Origin: JAAKFL01 sp964629645
GTDB lineage: Bacteria; Chlamydiota; Chlamydiia; Chlamydiales; SLFE01
Direction: 5' to 3'
Length of the DNA stretch: 19,073 nt
NCBI GenBank assembly: GCA_964629645.1
Contig: CAZVSU010000050.1
Span: 1 to 19,073 of the forward strand
Part shown: positions 15,674 through 19,073 of the stretch, piece by piece
How the letters are laid out: every line of letters starts with the position of its first letter
Numbering within the stretch: the first letter of the stretch is position 1
Translations under genes and position numbers: made by a program
The notes under the pieces: generated by a model
The model's input: only the letters and a program-made list of their open reading frames with translations
Database searches by the model: none
What the model was told of the DNA's origin: nothing

Positions 15674-17061
15674 AGGGAGACAAGATCTGTGAGGACAGCG
15701 GTTTCTGAAATGGCGAGGTTATCTTCGGCTTGGGTCTGCTCCCGCTGCGCCACCAAAACGTCGAGAAAATCGGTCAGCCCATTTTCATAAAGATTCTCTA
15801 AGAGCGTTGTCGAGCGCTCTGCTGCCTTCACCTCCTCTAGACGCCTCTCTCTCGCCTCCCGCTCCCGTCCGTACCGCACGAGGGCCCCTTCTGCATCTTC
15901 CAGAGCCAAAAGGACCGTTTCTTGGTAATTGACCGCTGCTTCTGACTGAATGAATTGGTTGAGCCTAACTTCGGCCCGAAGACGCCCTCCCTCGAAAAGA
16001 GGCTGACGAATCAGGGCGTCGAAAAACCAGTTCACGCTGTTGCCGGTGATCAGATCGCTAAGCCTGTTCGCAGAGAGATAGCCATAATCGCCCGTCAAGG
16101 TGAAGGAGGGAAAAAGCCTTGCCGTCGCCACCCCGATCTCAGCGGTGGCAGCGGCCAGCTGCCGTTCCGCCTGCTGAACATCGGGGCGGCGGCACAGGAT
16201 TTCTGAGCGAAGTCCCACAGGAATCACATCGTCGGAACAGGGAAGAGGGCGCTCCTCCCTTAAGGCGGCATAGAGCGATCCCGGCTCGCGGCCCGTCAAA
16301 ACAGAAAGGCGGTAACTGATGGTCTGCACGCGTCCCTCAAGATCGGGAATTTGCGCCAAGGTTCCCTCTAACAGCGCCCGAGCTCGCGTGACATCGACTT
16401 CACGTGCGAGACCGAGATTTTTTTTATTTGTGACAAGAGTGAGAGTGTGCTCCTGCAGCTTCGCATTTTTTTTCAAAAGCGCGAGTCTTTTTTGCGCGCC
16501 GCGAAGTTCGATGTAACTTCGCGCTGTTTCCGCAACCGCTGTCAAAACCGCGCCCCTCAAAGAGGCGATTTCAAAGCCGATTTCAGCGCAGGCCGCTTCG
16601 GCGGCTCTTCTCTTTCCTCCGAAGACATCGAGCTCCCAAAACGCATCAAAATTGACATCATACACTTCGTTCGTGCGCCGTGCGATCCCTGTGCTGATAA
16701 AGAAAGGCTCTCCGTTCGGACCGTTCAAACTCACCTGAGAGGAATTGTAATTTCCGTTTGCGCCGAACCAGGGAAAAAGGGGAGCCAAAGCAATTTGCCT
16801 TAAGGCTCTTGCCTGAAGCACCCTCTCCCTCGCCGCTTGGATGGTGAGATTGCCGGTGGCCACCTCCTCGACAAGTTCCGACATCACAGGATCGTTAAAG
16901 GCGTTCCACCACTTCACGTCAATGGGCGCACCCTCATCAATCGTCTCCTCTTCCCCAAACCACGGTTCATCGCAAATAATGGGGGGAGTGTAATGGGGGC
17001 CAACCATGCACGAAGTCAACGTTAAGGCGAGTCCAAGAGCGGTCAGACAGATCTTTTTCAT
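15631..17061 (-). CDS. RND efflux outer-membrane channel lipoprotein (NodT/OprM type)
   Basis: The 476-residue protein starts with a lipoprotein signal (MKKICL, hydrophobic core, LTSC) giving lipid attachment at Cys18. The family signature KWWNAFNDP (50-58) and two outer-membrane efflux repeats follow, the long-helix and barrel units that trimerise into a TolC/OprM-like channel. The second repeat contains RRPDVQQAERQLAAATAEIG, the hallmark of the NodT family, and the end reads LYKALGGGWE. It should connect the RND pump to the outside. The open frame extends upstream to 17262, but that part lies inside the permease gene. ATG 17061 is preferred: AGGA is six bases upstream, the lipoprotein signal begins there, and it forms an ATGA overlap with the permease stop, implying translational coupling. 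Its 3' end overlaps the dehalogenase gene on the other strand. Confidence 0.92.
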   Translation of the reverse strand: MKKICLTALGLALTLTSCMVGPHYTPPIICDEPWFGEEETIDEGAPIDVKWWNAFNDPVMSELVEEVATGNLTIQAARERVLQARALRQIALAPLFPWFGANGNYNSSQVSLNGPNGEPFFISTGIARRTNEVYDVNFDAFWELDVFGGKRRAAEAACAEIGFEIASLRGAVLTAVAETARSYIELRGAQKRLALLKKNAKLQEHTLTLVTNKKNLGLAREVDVTRARALLEGTLAQIPDLEGRVQTISYRLSVLTGREPGSLYAALREERPLPCSDDVIPVGLRSEILCRRPDVQQAERQLAAATAEIGVATARLFPSFTLTGDYGYLSANRLSDLITGNSVNWFFDALIRQPLFEGGRLRAEVRLNQFIQSEAAVNYQETVLLALEDAEGALVRYGREREARERRLEEVKAAERSTTLLENLYENGLTDFLDVLVAQREQTQAEDNLAISETAVLTDLVSLYKALGGGWEIDKD

Positions 17062-19073
17062 CCTGTTTCCTCTCGTTGGGTCCAGTCGGCAAACACTTTG
17101 TAGGCCAGCGGAGTGAAAAACATCGCCAAAATCAGAGAAAAGGCAATCCCTCCGGCAATCACGACAGAAAGAGGGGGCCAAAATGTTCCGCCGGAGAGGA
17201 GCAGGAGCGGGATAAATCCGCCAAAAGTGGTGAACGTCGTGGAGAGAACATGCCGCCCGCATCCTAATGTTTCAGCGACGATCTCGGATGCCTTCCCCTT
17301 TTTGGCTTTTTCATTTGTGTGGATGGCCGACAACACCACAATGGTATCGTTGATCGCCACGCCGAGAAGGCCAATACTGCCGATCAAGGGGTTGAAACCC
17401 AAAGGGTATCCCGAAATTTTCAGGGCCAGCATGCCAAGTCCGATGGATAAAATACCCACAGATCCAATGATAAGAGCCATGGCCGCGCTTTTAAAGGCTA
17501 AGACAAGCGCAGTGACCATTAAAATGACAATGACCGGGGCATAAAGAAGCAGGTTATCAATCGCTTCTGCCTGCTGCTCGCTTTCCCCGGTGACTTGAAG
17601 GGAATATCCCGGGGGTAAGTCGATTGTTTCGACAAGCTGATCATAAATGGCGCCGGCAACCGAGACGGCTGTCGCATCGTTTTTGATGAACCCCTGGATA
17701 TTATTGGCCCTCACTCCGTTGAAGCGGGTAATCGACCCCAGTTCAGGTTTTAGCGTCATAGGACCGAGAGACAAAGTGGGGATCCATCCCTCCACGTTAG
17801 GGGACACAAGCTTCAGATTGCGAATCGCGCCCAGCGATCCCCGCTCTTCGCTGGAAATGCGCACTCTCACAGGAAGCTCTTCGACATCTTCGAGTACAGA
17901 TCCAGCGGCAAACCCTTCGAGGTTCCCTTCAAACTGGCCCGCGATATCGCGAAGGCGGAGACCTGCCTGCTGCGCATTGAACTCATCGGCTAAAAGCCAA
18001 AGCTTGGGTTCACCACCCGAGATCGTCGCCCTCGATTGGGTCACTTCGGGAAATTCTGCCATCACAGCGCGCACCTGTTCTCCAAGGTCGTTTAAGGTCG
18101 AGAGTTGAGGACCTAAAATGCGAAAGGCGATCGGCGAGTCTGCCGGCGGCCCCTGCCCAAAGGCCTGGACGACGAACTGCCCTTCCGGAATTTTTCTGTT
18201 CAATAGGTCCTGAAGAGAGCTGATCAGCCGGGTCGCTTTTTTCGCGCTTTCGGCAACGATCACAGCCTGCGCGTAGGAGCTGTTGCGGTCGACCAGGGGA
18301 ACTTGATTGTAGTAGACAGGGGGAATCGAGCCTCCGATCAGCCACTGCACCTGATCAATCCCTTCGACATCGCCTAGCAAAGCGTTTGTCTTTTTGACCA
18401 AAGAGAGAGTGTGTTCGAGCGAGCTTCCTTCTGTCGCCCAAAGTTTGATCTCAAACATATCGCGGTCGGATCCCGGAAAAAACTCAATAGGCATCGTGGA
18501 GATCGAGACAAACCCGACCAGCGAAGGAATCAGTGAGAGACAGAGAAAAAAAACAGGCCGTTTCATCGCCGATAAAAGAAATGACTGAAAGTCCTCAAAA
18601 ATCTTGGGGCTCGGCAGCCCTGTCTGCATCCAGCCATAGACAATTCCTTCCTGATGGGCATGAGTGAAACGGGCCGTGAGAGCGGGAATGACTGTCATCG
18701 AAAGAAAAAAGGAGACGGTAAGGGCCGTCACGACGCTGATCGCAATAGGACCGACAAAATCCCCTGCGTTCCCGGGAAGAAGGAAGATAGGCATAAATCC
18801 CAAAATTGTCGTGAACGTCGAGGTGAGCAGGGGAACAAACAAATACCGCACCGACTCGTCCATGGCCTGTATCCGCTCGGTCCCTCGGTGGATCCTCTTT
18901 CTCACTTCGTCGGTGACGACAATCGCAGTGTCGATCAAAAGACCGATCGCGATGATCAGTCCGAAAATTGACATCTGATGAATACCCTCATCGAAAAAGC
19001 TCAAAGAAAACAGGGCGCCACAAATCGAGAGAGGGAGCGCCATCCCGACAATCAACCCCGACTTCCAGCCCAT
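17058..19073 (-). CDS. RND-family efflux permease (N-terminal part outside the window)
   Basis: The 671 residues present are the C-terminal two thirds of an AcrB-like inner-membrane pump (full proteins are about 1,000-1,050), so the start lies beyond the window. The fragment begins in helix 3 and contains helix 4 (GLIIAIGLLIDTAIVVTDEV, 38-57). The large periplasmic domain (about 180-500) follows, with helices 7-12 ending in LAMFFTPLAYKVFADW. In helix 4 the usual Asp-Asp pair is Asp48-Thr49, and in helix 10 the Lys position of AcrB is Asn within GVAINDTIVVL. Only one acidic residue of the classical proton relay is therefore kept, as in several non-AcrB RND subgroups. It would export amphiphilic compounds using the proton gradient; the substrate is unknown. 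The outer-membrane channel gene follows with a four-base overlap. The adaptor (membrane fusion) gene is expected upstream, outside the window. Confidence 0.92.
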   Translation of the reverse strand: MGWKSGLIVGMALPLSICGALFSLSFFDEGIHQMSIFGLIIAIGLLIDTAIVVTDEVRKRIHRGTERIQAMDESVRYLFVPLLTSTFTTILGFMPIFLLPGNAGDFVGPIAISVVTALTVSFFLSMTVIPALTARFTHAHQEGIVYGWMQTGLPSPKIFEDFQSFLLSAMKRPVFFLCLSLIPSLVGFVSISTMPIEFFPGSDRDMFEIKLWATEGSSLEHTLSLVKKTNALLGDVEGIDQVQWLIGGSIPPVYYNQVPLVDRNSSYAQAVIVAESAKKATRLISSLQDLLNRKIPEGQFVVQAFGQGPPADSPIAFRILGPQLSTLNDLGEQVRAVMAEFPEVTQSRATISGGEPKLWLLADEFNAQQAGLRLRDIAGQFEGNLEGFAAGSVLEDVEELPVRVRISSEERGSLGAIRNLKLVSPNVEGWIPTLSLGPMTLKPELGSITRFNGVRANNIQGFIKNDATAVSVAGAIYDQLVETIDLPPGYSLQVTGESEQQAEAIDNLLLYAPVIVILMVTALVLAFKSAAMALIIGSVGILSIGLGMLALKISGYPLGFNPLIGSIGLLGVAINDTIVVLSAIHTNEKAKKGKASEIVAETLGCGRHVLSTTFTTFGGFIPLLLLSGGTFWPPLSVVIAGGIAFSLILAMFFTPLAYKVFADWTQREETG

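Noticed and set aside
17062..17262. Upstream extension of the efflux channel ORF
   Set aside because: The extra residues are the permease gene read in another frame; the lipoprotein signal and ribosome-binding site place the start at 17061.

Overview
The window looks like chromosome of an environmental member of the Chlamydiales (Waddlia/Estrella/Parachlamydia type). The main evidence is the cysteine-rich MOMP-like (Lpg1974-type) outer-membrane protein at 7878-8951. A second barrel protein with cysteines in its turns, a POT-type peptide transporter and large unexplained proteins of effector type fit the same picture. Base composition appears to be roughly half G+C, judged by eye and not computed. 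That would suit the Criblamydiaceae (Estrella) better than the more AT-rich relatives, but this is inference. No rRNA, tRNA, CRISPR array, insertion sequence or prophage gene was recognised.

Layout. 1-288: C-terminal end of an unidentified gene. 420-1757 (+): FadL-family porin. 1778-7743 (-): a probable operon read right to left. It holds a POT peptide symporter, a 112-residue ORF, an EEP-superfamily phosphodiesterase (sphingomyelinase/nuclease fold) and a protein of about 990 residues with a C-terminal class-3-lipase-like domain. The 112-residue ORF and the EEP ORF appear to be one gene split by a run of nine adenines. 7744-7877: divergent promoter region. 7878-8951 (+): MOMP-like porin with a strong terminator. 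9147-9551 (+): small single-membrane-segment protein. 9569-10492 (-): EamA/DMT transporter. 10601-11662 (+): Ntn hydrolase of the C45/acyltransferase type. 11693-14660 (-): PutP-like Na+/solute symporter preceded by a GNAT-nitrilase fusion enzyme. 14777-15673 (+): haloalkane dehalogenase of subfamily II. 15631-19073 (-): RND efflux permease (cut by the window end) followed by its outer-membrane channel lipoprotein, coupled by an ATGA overlap.

Together the genes describe an intracellular bacterium's interface with its surroundings: nutrient import (peptides, drug/metabolite-type substrates, proline-like solutes, hydrophobic compounds through the barrel), efflux, and hydrolases acting on amides, haloalkanes and probably lipids. 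The most interesting part is the POT / EEP / lipase-like operon. It pairs two candidate membrane-lipid-degrading proteins of unknown export route and contains a homopolymer that could act as a slippage switch. No stretch longer than 300 bases lacks a gene; the longest gap is 8952-9146, which holds a terminator and an AT-rich leader.
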